A stretch of DNA of 64,000 nt, taken from positions 62,001-126,000 of the forward strand of contig JARBJD010000004.1 of the NCBI GenBank assembly GCA_033064195.1, read 5' to 3'. Shown here piece after piece: positions 26,001-35,100 of this stretch; the first letter of the stretch is position 1, and each line of letters begins with the position of its first letter. The notes beneath the pieces are model-generated. The model ran no database searches and had not been told where the DNA came from. It was given only the letters and a program-made list of their open reading frames with translations. The DNA is from Blattamonas nauphoetae. Its lineage: Eukaryota > Preaxostyla > Oxymonadida. A program made the position numbers and the translations under genes.

Positions 26001-27918
26001 GGAACGACCATGATCGAATTGTGTATTTCTTCCCACTCTCCAGAGTTGGCAGGATTGTCGTTGAGCTCAGAGTGAAGTCAGCTGTGGCTGTCGTCGATGG
26101 CGTTGTCGATGTCCCAAATGTCAGAAAGATCAGACGAGGAACATTCGCTCCTTCCAACAACACTCCCATCTGCCCCTTGATTTTCTCACTCATCGTCATT
26201 GAGACTGTCGCTGTCGTTCCCACAATCTCCACCGACGACGAGACAACTGCTGCTGATCTCCCCACCTGCGGGATCAACGAACCATCCGATGAAGTCGTGT
26301 CACAATGATAGATATTAGGACTTCCAGATGTCGAATCACAAAATTGAACTGAGGTTGAATTCAGAAGCGTCGTCGACATTGTAATCGTTGCCACATCTCT
26401 TGACGAAACAGTTCCATTTGCTTTGCATGCCCGAAACTGCACAGACGTCATTTTCGCTGATGGGACAGTTCTGAATAACACCCCGCCTCCATACGTGTTG
26501 GTCGAACACTCGAGAAAAGCACAGTTGGAGAGTGTTGAGGGAGTGTTGATGAGATAAAGAGCTCCTCCTCGACCTTTCGCCCAACATTTCTCGAAAAAGC
26601 AGTTTGATATTGTTGATGACCCAGGGATCTCTGATATGACCGCGCCTGCTGTTGAGAATTGATGTTCAGATGTTGAGGCACATTCAGTGAAGGACGAATC
26701 GCTGACAGTCAATCCTGTTCCGGTGGTTGTAGAGATGTAACGAATCGCCCCACCGTCATTGTCTGACTTGGTGACTGTGCATTTGTGGAAGAAGCATTTT
26801 GAGACGGAGAGTGGGGCCGAGACGCCAGATAAGAAGATCGCAGCCCCACCGTATGCTCCTTCTTTCTCGGAGTAGGTCATTGTGTCGAATGTGCAGAGGA
26901 TGAAGGAGAGGGAGGTAGCACCTGTTGGGAGAGTGTAAGGGGAATGCGTGCTGTTGTAGTGTTTGTATTGTTCTGTTTTGGCTGAATTTGATGTGCGGGT
27001 GCAGTGGGAGAATGACGAGTTCTGGCAATGCAGAGAGCCTCCCATGTTGATGTCCAGCATTCCCGTCCCGCTTTGGTGGTTCGACGAGCGGGAAAGAGAA
27101 CATCCGACCAATGTTTGCGACACACACGATCCGAATTTCAGAGACGGCAACGATTCACAATTCGAAGCGCAAGAACTGCTCATGTTCACAAGCGAACACG
27201 CCGAAAGATGCGTGGTTGTCGTTGAATCAGGTCGGAGGGGAACAATCTCTTCTGTCGATGGATGCAGTCCAAACGAGAAGAGAGGACCAGTTCCAGATGA
27301 AAGAATCTTCGAGTCGAACCGAAGACCAGATCCAAACACAGAGACGGCAGCTGAAGTGGACAATGTGTCAACCAATGGCGGTTGAGCGTCCTCTTTCCAC
27401 ACAATCTCACTTGACGACACAACAATTCTTGACCCAAATCTTGACAGCGATTCCTCCGAGCTGACAACAAGAAACGGCGATTCGAGTCCACAAGAGACCA
27501 GCTTCCCTTCTTCAAAGAGCACTGTCGAACTGTTAATAAAGAAGATTCTGCTTTCTCTCTCGCTGTTATCAATCGCCACTCGTCGAACGTGAACGGTGCT
27601 ATTCTGAAGGCTCAACATCGTCTGTCCTTTCATCCCTGACATTGACTTTGACAGTTCATGTTTTGAACGAAATCTTGTTTCGACTTTTTCTGGTGTGATT
27701 GTGGTGTTGTGTCCCACAAGATGAATGTCTTGATTAATGATGGCCAGCAACTCAGCAACAAGATGCGCATTTTCGGGGAGCTGTGACTGGTGGATATCCA
27801 GATTTGAGGAAGACAGAGTATTCACCTCCGTTGGGAGATAATCTTGTAGATTTTGGGGTGAAGTCGAGGAGAAACAGGAGAGAGTGACGAAGAGCATGAG
27901 AAGGCTCTCTCCCACCAT
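20041..27918 (-). CDS. G2: intact giant beta-helix/Ig-like/pseudokinase membrane protein
   Basis: A single uninterrupted frame of 2625 residues; ATG 27918 is followed by a signal peptide and the stop is TGA. Residues to about 600: parallel beta-helix of the Pmp type (GGAI, GGAL, GGGV with S.C.F strands) and many N-glycosylation sequons. Residues 847-1684: two A-B-C-D super-repeats. A second beta-helix follows, headed by CGTFEHPCATIESGW. The transmembrane helix is near residue 2260 (WWLPLVIVLASSAILIIF), then CCRRR and a Lys/Glu linker. The tail, about 2360-2590, is kinase-like: RISDVGE where DFG should be, WEPPEQ for APE, DTSKVAVFRLGLLLWEITTG for the F helix, and CLSLDPLNRPSL for the last subdomain. 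The HRD catalytic loop is replaced by VFSKLSPFWVFLD, and no glycine loop or VAIK lysine is apparent, so I infer a pseudokinase that signals by binding. Predicted location: cell surface, type I. Confidence 0.9.
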   Translation of the reverse strand: MVGESLLMLFVTLSCFSSTSPQNLQDYLPTEVNTLSSSNLDIHQSQLPENAHLVAELLAIINQDIHLVGHNTTITPEKVETRFRSKHELSKSMSGMKGQTMLSLQNSTVHVRRVAIDNSERESRIFFINSSTVLFEEGKLVSCGLESPFLVVSSEESLSRFGSRIVVSSSEIVWKEDAQPPLVDTLSTSAAVSVFGSGLRFDSKILSSGTGPLFSFGLHPSTEEIVPLRPDSTTTTHLSACSLVNMSSSCASNCESLPSLKFGSCVSQTLVGCSLSRSSNHQSGTGMLDINMGGSLHCQNSSFSHCTRTSNSAKTEQYKHYNSTHSPYTLPTGATSLSFILCTFDTMTYSEKEGAYGGAAIFLSGVSAPLSVSKCFFHKCTVTKSDNDGGAIRYISTTTGTGLTVSDSSFTECASTSEHQFSTAGAVISEIPGSSTISNCFFEKCWAKGRGGALYLINTPSTLSNCAFLECSTNTYGGGVLFRTVPSAKMTSVQFRACKANGTVSSRDVATITMSTTLLNSTSVQFCDSTSGSPNIYHCDTTSSDGSLIPQVGRSAAVVSSSVEIVGTTATVSMTMSEKIKGQMGVLLEGANVPRLIFLTFGTSTTPSTTATADFTLSSTTILPTLESGKKYTIRSWSFPYGKAGVDGVTGSTANPTTASITISGYHFREGSYQMKVKTANQNELTISLTSPTLSSLSGTFGMSATDSSKLRYAREYEVKCIVFNSTSLSKPSPLTFSIPYPSARLTNIAQVNSTDWLTLSFEGSGFVAESYIIALSGRDEDGQTQETTITLAPTSLTALPVVNMSLYPLDEASLRYGMEYTITSMISTDTFQNVVLDVNSFSTIPEPVRITTLTRSGYDELDKTAFFSVEGRVLVEGATYKINVLSSSSAAFCFNFTASSTTGGEGSAILFSADPSKVELDYDTAYTVSRVEDAEGVELILHSTFTFSTIEEPGRVMRNGDAAALEDRNRTTIALVGHNMQIGTFSLELVNVVDETEKPVITASFDSATTGQASASLHPTVELKYGGTYRLVKMTTTMANARPVHVEPSLSFIVGVEPSRLTEIGTVVAEDSDRRVKIGLTGIKMTNGPFSLTLNNTKTLTATFEADGESGSMSAILFTQDDSKVDLEYDTEYTVTGLTDKASQPTFFHSSLSFRTPVEPARLVKLNVAKYDDDKTRIFVELIGEKLGTTGNYSVELSLDGSVKHTIDMSLTSESKWIGSALLYPSSSCELEYGKTYDVSNFTHTLNSVTSSRFFESNTLEIDAEPARITTLTRSGYDELDKTAFFSVEGRVLVEGESYRINVLSSSSAAFCFNFTASSTTGGEGSAILFSADPSKVELDYDTEYTVSRVEDAEGVELILHSTFTFSTIEEPGRVMRNGDAAALEDRNRTTIALVGHNMQVGTFLLELVNVVDETEKPVISARFDSATTGQASASLHPTVELKYGGTYRLVKMTTTIANARPVHVEPSLSFIVTDEPSRLTEVGTVVPEDDSRQVKMALTGIKMTNGPFSLTLNNSKTLTATFEANGESGSMSAILFSQEESKVDLKYDTEYTVTGLTDKENKPTFFHSSLSFRTPLEPTRLVKLNVAKYDDDKTRIFVELVGSKLGTTGNYSVELSLDGSVKHTIDMSLTSESKWIGSALLYPSSSCELEYGKTYDVSNFTHTLNSVTSSHFFEANTLQIEPEPSRIVSFVSATLNKDRLMMIAKFGGRAFKSEMSPVLLKTGTNTFESIGNVRFVDSTHCEADFMVGDSEPGLVYEQSYTLATKGGESSIFVNSDVSVRVPAPPLLTHVSFAPLNKLGVSGLVLFEGTDLEADTEYQITLEPSFSFTIRISNSTSASSSPLLVGWSDSLPFSTTFKIVSITPVDSSDGDVLNKSLLSFNTSDRPTELFIHLDSKSTDSSLFCGTFEHPCATIESGWKIVNGLAFARPTLGIIDSTTLSSQLTVSEGMHVLLTHGSNSEPTLTIPSSATHSEGSGLIVVTNSSLEILNVDIVLNSPLSSFVLISASSSSLLLKDGLITQKHQNTLPDSNSDICSWSTGIIQTTDCELNVTFNAFTRISAGAINMKGGNLTLTSSSFSDNTPPDSSFTSSRRNIHCSEQGEIDLQILPTVGDGSKQYPSAWMSLEECVLSGKDAPIDAPLFIPTLSKTSHSKLEKKAGHFDVQIEGKTLIPCGLFLEVFEVSKDKREGKSTNFELTQSSSTSFTETAIAFNLSLSKLTSLDPNLEWRGRLVFGNDQVTSESIMIQQNSQERMSQSVKDNMKWWLPLVIVLASSAILIIFIIVLCCRRRNSKKEEGKKAKEEMDNTPEDLDIVKEEEYPNMASTIIDPTAHHSSFIAAKTDQSNPTNKIPPEPSISVIPGQICVLKMEADVYGREVIKEGYANAGDTLYNRLHGTGKDTPLDRKKMRHDLVASLKQIYRVRPTASVFSKLSPFWVFLDQFDKISVRISDVGETEHQGDIGQQGFSQNVKKVVDDGKRWEPPEQAECKAEVDTSKVAVFRLGLLLWEITTGQIPFGETDGVNAQRQVGIGVLPRMDEVRPAELVDLISDCLSLDPLNRPSLNDIETRLSSIDSPTLVKENEAVHHPQRIEQVDHVFPGKPVKGNEAEEVWNDHEDHHTFSLSGTID
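22867..25380 (-). repeat. A-B-C-D Ig-like super-repeat, two tandem copies (G2)
   Basis: 2514 bp, equal to 2 x 1257. Copy boundaries fall at the Glu of EPVRITTLT (25380) and EPARITTLT (24123); the next module, EPSRIVSFV, begins at 22866. Many segments of the two copies are identical in translation, for example near 22950 and 24207. Confidence 0.95.
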
Positions 27919-28886
27919 TGTTTTGGGAAATCAGAGGTGGTGAGATGATCGAACCCTTCACCATGTCAAGAGAAGAAACAGTTCTTGGAATAGAAACTTG
28001 ATTAGATGTGGTGAGTTGGACAGAGAATGAACAAGACTGTGTGGTCCGATTTCGATTGGAAACGTTGAGACTTGCGTGTTCAAAATGAATGAATGAGACA
28101 GAATGGGCAAAAATTGTTTCATTTCACCCTCATATTGTCTTTCCCTATCTAATGGGCAAAGATTTGGCATGAAGAATCAAGTCTCGATAAATATTCGAGG
28201 CTGAACAATCGACTCGAGGGAAGATTGTGGATGAACGTGATAGAAGAACAGTGAGCTCCCTTAAAGCTCCGATTTAAGAGTCTTGGAGTGATCAAACCAA
28301 AGTGTGACATTCAAACAATTGTTGCCCAATGACAATCTCCCTCCTCCACCATCCCTCGTATCCTCACCGTCTTTCTTGGGCATTTCCAACAGACGTATCC
28401 ATCATCCAGTACCACCACATTTCGGATTGAAAAAAGAATTTTGCTTCATGAAGACGAAAACTGCATTGACAAGTTGAGGTGACATGTGAAATGGGAGGTC
28501 AAGAGGAGAAACAAAGACATGCCGCCACATGGACGGCGTCCAACAATGTGAGTGACTGTTGAACTCCCTCCGACAACAGAACGCAGAAAAGTGAAGTGTG
28601 CCTCTTCCATCATCTTCGTATCTCTTCTTTCGACCAGATGGCTAATTGAAATGATGGATGACGGTATTTGGAGAGAGAGGCGAGGAGTGAAGGGGATCAC
28701 ACGATCACAAGTGTGTCCAGAAAGAAGACTGATAATGATTGCATGTGTCAAAAAAGAAAAAATAACTGAACTGTGGAAAACGCCGATGAGACAAGATGCT
28801 CGAATGTAAGGGTGAGAAGCACGCGAGTTTTGATAAATCCTTGAATGACGTGAGGATAAAGACTGTACGTGCATAGAGTGAGATGA

Positions 28887-28958
<72 letters not shown>

Positions 28959-29109
28959 GGGTTGCAGGAAGGTGGATGTGTAATAGTTGATTGAATCGCA
29001 TCGAGAGGTGACAATGATGAGGAGAGGTTATGTTGAACTTGAGTTGTTTGGCGAAGAGATGAGTGAAATGAGGAACTCAGGTTCATCCGTGCTCATTTTA
29101 ACTTGTCTA
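27919..29109. other. Spacer between G2 and G3
   Basis: Holds the 5' flank of G2, the 3' flank block of G3 (about 28490-28710), and a TG microsatellite. No gene is supported here. Confidence 0.5.
28889..28956. repeat. (TG)n microsatellite, about 34 copies
   Basis: Uninterrupted TG dinucleotide run followed by a short G tract. It is present only in the 3' flank of G3, not in the matching flanks of G1 or G2, so it arose or expanded after duplication. Confidence 0.97.
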
Positions 29110-32100
29110 TCATTCGATTGATCCTGACAACGAGAATGTGTTGTGATCCTCGTGCACATTCCACTCTTCCTCGGCTTCATTTCCTCCAATGGGTTTACCT
29201 GGAAAGACGTGGTCCACTTGTTCGATTCGTTGTGGATGATGCACTGCTTCGTTCTCCTTCACGAGTGTCGGGGAGTCGATTGAGGAGAGGCGTTTTTCGA
29301 TGTCATTCAGAGACGGGCGGTTCAGAGGGTCCAGCGAGAGGCAGTCGGAGATCAGATCAACGAGCTCAGTCGGTCGCACTTCGTCCATCCGCGGCAGAAC
29401 TCCAATCCCCACCTGCCGCTGCGCATTCACTCCGTCAGTCTCCCCGAACGGTATCTGACCCGTCGTGATTTCCCACAGGAGAAGGCCAAGCCGAAAAACC
29501 GTCACTTTCGATGTGTCAACTTCGACCTTGCATTCCGCTTGCTCTGGTGGCTCCCAACGCTTCCCATCATCTCCAACCTTCTTCATATTCTGTGAATATC
29601 CTTGCTGACCTGTGCCTCCCTGAAGTTCTGTTTCGCCAACATCGCTGAGTCTGACACTGAGATTGTCAAGTTTGTCAAGAAACACCCAAAACGGACTCAA
29701 TTTGGAGAAAACGGAGGCAGTTGGTCGAACTCTGTAAATCTGTTTGAGTGAATTAACCAAATCCTTCCTCATCTTGTTCCTGTCCAGAGGAGTGTCCTTC
29801 CCAGTCCCATGCAGTCTGTTGTAGAGCGTGTCTCCAGCATTCGCACTGCTTTCTGCGATCATTTCTCGCCCATACGCATCTGCCTCCACTTTCAGAACAT
29901 TAACCTGTCCAGGAATCACATAAATTGACGGTTCTGGAACAATGTTGTTCGTTGGATCGCTCTTCTCGGTTTTGGCGGCGATGAATGATGAATGGTGAGC
30001 GTTTGGATCGAGGATTGTGCTGGCCATGTTTGGATACTCTTCCTCTTTCACAATGTTTAGATCTTCAGGTGTGTCGTCCATTTCTTCTTTTGCTTTCTTT
30101 CCTTCTTCTTTCTTTGAATGTCGTCGGCGATAACAGAAAACGACGATGAAGAGAATGAGGATGGCTGATGCGGCAATCACAATCACAAGAGGAAGCCACC
30201 ATTTCATGTTGTCTTTCACTGACTGCGACATCCTTTCTTGTGAGTTCTGTTGGATCACAAACGATTCTGATGTGATTTGATCGCTTCCAAACACGAGGCG
30301 GCCTCGCCATTCCAAATTTGGGTCCAATGATGTCAATTTGGAGAGGGGCAGTTTGATTGAGATTGCTGTTTCCGTGAAGGACGTGGAGGAAGATTGGGAC
30401 AGTTCAAAGTTTGTCGATTTGCCTTCTCTTTTGTCTTTCGAAACTTCAAACACTTCCAGAAACAGTCCACATGGAATCAGCGTTTTGCCCTCAATCTGAA
30501 CATCGAAGTGGCCAGCTTTCTTTTCCAACTTGCTCTGAGAGGATTTGGAGAGGGTTGGGATGAACAGAGGTGCGTCGATCGGAGCGTCTTCCCCACTCAG
30601 TACACACTCCTCCAGCGACATCCACGCTGAAGGATACTCTTTCGATCCATCCCCACCTGTTGGAAGAATCTGAAGATCAATCTCACCCTGTCCAGAGCAA
30701 TGGATGTTTCTTCGGATTGATGTGAATGAACTGTCAGGAGGTGAGTTGTTGGAGAAGAATGAGGAAACAATGGTGACATTTCCTCCGTTCATGTTGATGA
30801 CACCAGCAGAGATGCGAGTGAACTTGTTGTTCGTGATGTTCATTTCACAGTCAATCGTTTGGATGATTCCTGTTGACCACGAACAGATGTCGGAGTTGGA
30901 GTTGCGAAGGGTGTTTTGGTGTTTTTGAGTGATTAGACCATCCTTGAGGAGGAGTCCAGACGAACTGGCAGAGAGCAGAACGAACGACGAGAGAGGAGAG
31001 TCGAGAACGATGTCCACATCCACAATCTCCAGCGAGGCCATAGTCACCACAATCAGTCCCGATCCTTCAGAGTGTGTCGCTGATGAAGGGATTGTCAGTG
31101 TCGGCTCGGAGTTGCTTCCATGTGTCAGCAGAACATGCATCCCTTCCGAAACAGTCAGTTGAGACGAGAGTGTCGTGGAGTCGATGATTCCCAATGTTGG
31201 TCGAGCAAATCTCAATCCATTCACAATCTTCCATCCACTCTCAATTGTTGGGCAAGGATTTTTGAATGTCCCACAAAACAGAGACGAGTCCGTCGATTTC
31301 GAATCAAGATGGATGAAGAGATCTGTTGGACGATCGGATGTGTTGAATGAGAGCAGTGACTTGAGAATCACATCTCCATCCATTGGATCAACAGGTGTGA
31401 TCGACGCAATCTTGAATGTTGAACCGAATGGAAGAGAATCGTTCCAGCCAACAAGAACAGGAGAAGACGATGCTGATGTCGAAGCAGAAATGCGAATTGT
31501 GAAAGAGAAAGATGGTTCCAGTGTGATTATATATTCTTTGTTTGATTCCAAATCGGTTCCTTCAAACAAAATCAAACCAGAAATCCCAAGTTTGTTCAGA
31601 GGAGCGAACGAGACGTGTGTGAGAAGAGGAGGTGCTGGAACACGAACAGACACGTCCGAATTCACAAAAAATGAACTCCCACCATCGATCGTTGCCAGAC
31701 TGTAGCTTTGGTCGTAAACAAGACCAGGTTCTGAGTCGCCAACCATGAAGTCGGCTTCGCAATTGGCCGAGTTGACGAATCGTACATTTCCGACTGATTC
31801 AAATGTGTTCGTACCTGACTTCAGAAGAACTGGACCCATTTCAGATTTGAACTCTCGACCTGTGAACTTGGCTGTCAGCATTGATCTTGCGTTGTTCAGA
31901 GTGGCGGAATAGAATGATTCAATGCGTGCTGGTTCAATCCCTATTTCGAGAGTGTTTGATTCGAAGAAGCGGGAGGAAGTGACAGAGTTCAGAGTATGAG
32001 TGAAGTTACTCACATCGTATGTCTTTCCATATTCCAGTTCGCATGATGACGAAGGATAGAGAAGCGCGGATCCAATCCATTTCGACTCTGATGTCAACGA

Positions 32101-35100
32101 CATGTCAATCGTGTGCTTCACAGAACCATCCAACGACAGTTCCACTGAATAGTTTCCAGTTGTTCCCAACTTCGACCCAACCAACTCAACAAAAATCCTC
32201 GTCTTGTCGTCATCATATTTAGCAACGTTCAACTTCACAAGCCGCGTCGGTTCGAGTGGAGTGCGGAACGAGAGAGAAGAGTGGAAGAATGTCGGTTTGT
32301 TCTCTTTATCTGTCAGTCCTGTCACTGTGTATTCCGTGTCGTATTTCAGATCCACTTTCGATTCCTCTTGCGAGAACAGAATCGCTGACATCGACCCACT
32401 TTCTCCATTTGCTTCGAATGTCGCTGTGAGTGTCTTCGAATTGTTCAACGTCAGTGAGAACGGTCCATTCGTCATTTTGATTCCTGTCAGCGCCATCTTA
32501 ACTTGTCTGCTGTCGTCTTCAGGAACAACTGTTCCAACTTCAGTCAATCGAGACGGCTCGTCTGTCACGATGAACGAGAGAGACGGCTCAACATGAACTG
32601 GACGAGCGTTCGCTATCGTCGTCGTCATCTTCACCAATCTGTATGTCTCTCCATATTTCAGTTCCACGGTGGGATGCAGCGAGGCAGAGGCCTGTCCAGT
32701 TGTCGCTGAATCAAATCTCGCAGAGATCACTGGCTTCTCTGTCTCGTCCACCACATTCACCAATTCCAGCGAAAATGTCCCAACTTGCATGTTATGTCCA
32801 ACAAGCGCAATCGTCGTCCTGTTCCGATCTTCCAAAGCAGCAGCATCGCCATTTCTCATCACTCGGCCAGGTTCTTCAATCGTCGAGAAAGTGAAGGTCG
32901 AGTGGAGGATCAGTTCCACTCCTTCCGCGTCTTCCACTCTCGAAACTGTGTACGCTGTGTCGTAGTCCAACTCCACTTTCGATGGATCAGCAGAGAACAG
33001 AATCGCCGATCCTTCTCCACCAGTTGTTGAGCTCGCTGTGAAATTGAAACAGAATGCGGCTGACGAAGACGAGAGAACATTGATTCTGTATTTCGCGCCT
33101 TCCACCAACACTCGTCCTTCCACCGAGAAGAATGCTGTCTTGTCCAGTTCATCATATCCACTCAGTGTCAAAGTGGTGATTCGGGCTGGTTCAGCGTCGA
33201 TTTCGAGAGTGTTTGATTCGAAGAAGCGGGAGGAAGTGACAGAGTTCAGAGTATGAGTGAAGTTACTCACATCGTATGTCTTTCCATATTCCAGTTCGCA
33301 TGATGACGAAGGATAGAGAAGCGCGGATCCAATCCATTTCGACTCTGATGTCAACGAGAAGTCAATCGTGTGTATCACATCACCATCCAACGACAGTTCC
33401 ACTGAATAGTTTCCAGTTGTTCCCAACTTCGACCCAATCAGCTCAACAAAAATCCTCGTCTTGTCGTCATCATATTTAGCAACGTTCAACTTCACAAGCC
33501 GCGTCGGTTCAGCTGGAGTGCGGAACGAGAGAGAAGAGTGGAAGAATGTCGGTTTGTTCTCTTTATCTGTCAGTCCTGTCACTGTGTATTCCGTGTCGTA
33601 TTTCAGATCCACTTTCGATTCCTCTTGCGAGAACAGAATCGCTGACATCGACCCACTTTCTCCATTTGCTTCGAATGTCGCTGTGAGTGTCTTCGAATTG
33701 TTCAACGTCAGTGAGAACGGTCCATTCGTCATTTTGATTCCTGTCAGCCCAATCTTCACTCGTCTGTCCGAGTCTTCAGCAACAACTGTTCCAATTTCAG
33801 TCAATCGAGACGGCTCGACTCCCACGATGAACGAGAGAGACGGTTCAACATGAACTGGACGAGCGTTCGCCATCGTCGTCGTCATCTTCACCAATCTGTA
33901 TGTCCCCCCATATTTCAGTTCCACGGTGGGATGCAGCGAGGCTGAGGCCTGTCCAGTTGTCGCTGAATCAAATCTCGCAGAGATCACTGGCTTCTCTGTC
34001 TCGTCCACCACATTCACCAATTCCAGCGAAAATGTCCCAACTTGCATGTTATGTCCAACAAGCGCAATCGTCGTCCTGTTCCGATCTTCCAAAGCAGCAG
34101 CATCGCCATTTCTCATCACTCGGCCAGGTTCTTCAATCGTCGAGAAAGTGAAGGTCGAGTGGAGGATCAGTTCCACTCCTTCCGCGTCTTCCACTCTCGA
34201 AACTGTGTACTCTGTGTCGTAGTCCAACTCCACTTTCGATGGATCAGCAGAGAACAGAATCGCCGATCCTTCTCCACCAGTTGTTGAGCTCGCTGTGAAA
34301 TTGAAACAGAATGCGGCTGACGAAGACGAGAGAACATTGATTCTGTATGATTCGCCTTCCACCAACACACGTCCCTCCACCGAGAAGAATGCAGTCTTGT
34401 CCAGTTCATCATATCCACTCCGTGTCAAAGTGGTGATTCGGGCTGGTTCAGCGTCGATTTCGAGAGTGTTTGATTCGAAGAAGCGGGAGGAAGTGACAGA
34501 GTTCAGAGTATGAGTGAAGTTACTCACATCGTATGTCTTTCCATATTCCAGTTCGCATGATGACGAAGGATAGAGAAGAGCGGATCCAATCCATTTCGAC
34601 TCTGATGTCAACGACATGTCAATCGTGTGCTTCACAGAACCATCCAACGACAGTTCCACTGAATAGTTTCCAGTTGTTCCCAACTTCGACCCAATCAGCT
34701 CAACAAAAATCCTCGTCTTGTCGTCATCATATTTAGCAACGTTCAACTTCACAAGCCGCGTCGGTTCGAGTGGAGTGCGGAACGAGAGAGAAGAGTGGAA
34801 GAATGTCGGTTTGTTCTCTTTATCTGTCAGTCCTGTCACTGTGTATTCCGTGTCGTATTTCAGATCCACTTTCGATTCCTCTTGCGAGAACAGAATCGCT
34901 GACATCGACCCACTTTCTCCATTTGCTTCGAATGTCGCTGTGAGTGTCTTCGAATTGTTCAACGTCAGTGAGAACGGTCCATTCGTCATTTTGATTCCTG
35001 TCAGCGCCATCTTAACTTGTCTGCTGTCGTCTTCAGGAACAACTGTTCCAACTTCAGTCAATCGAGACGGCTCGTCTGTCACGATGAACGAGAGAGACGG

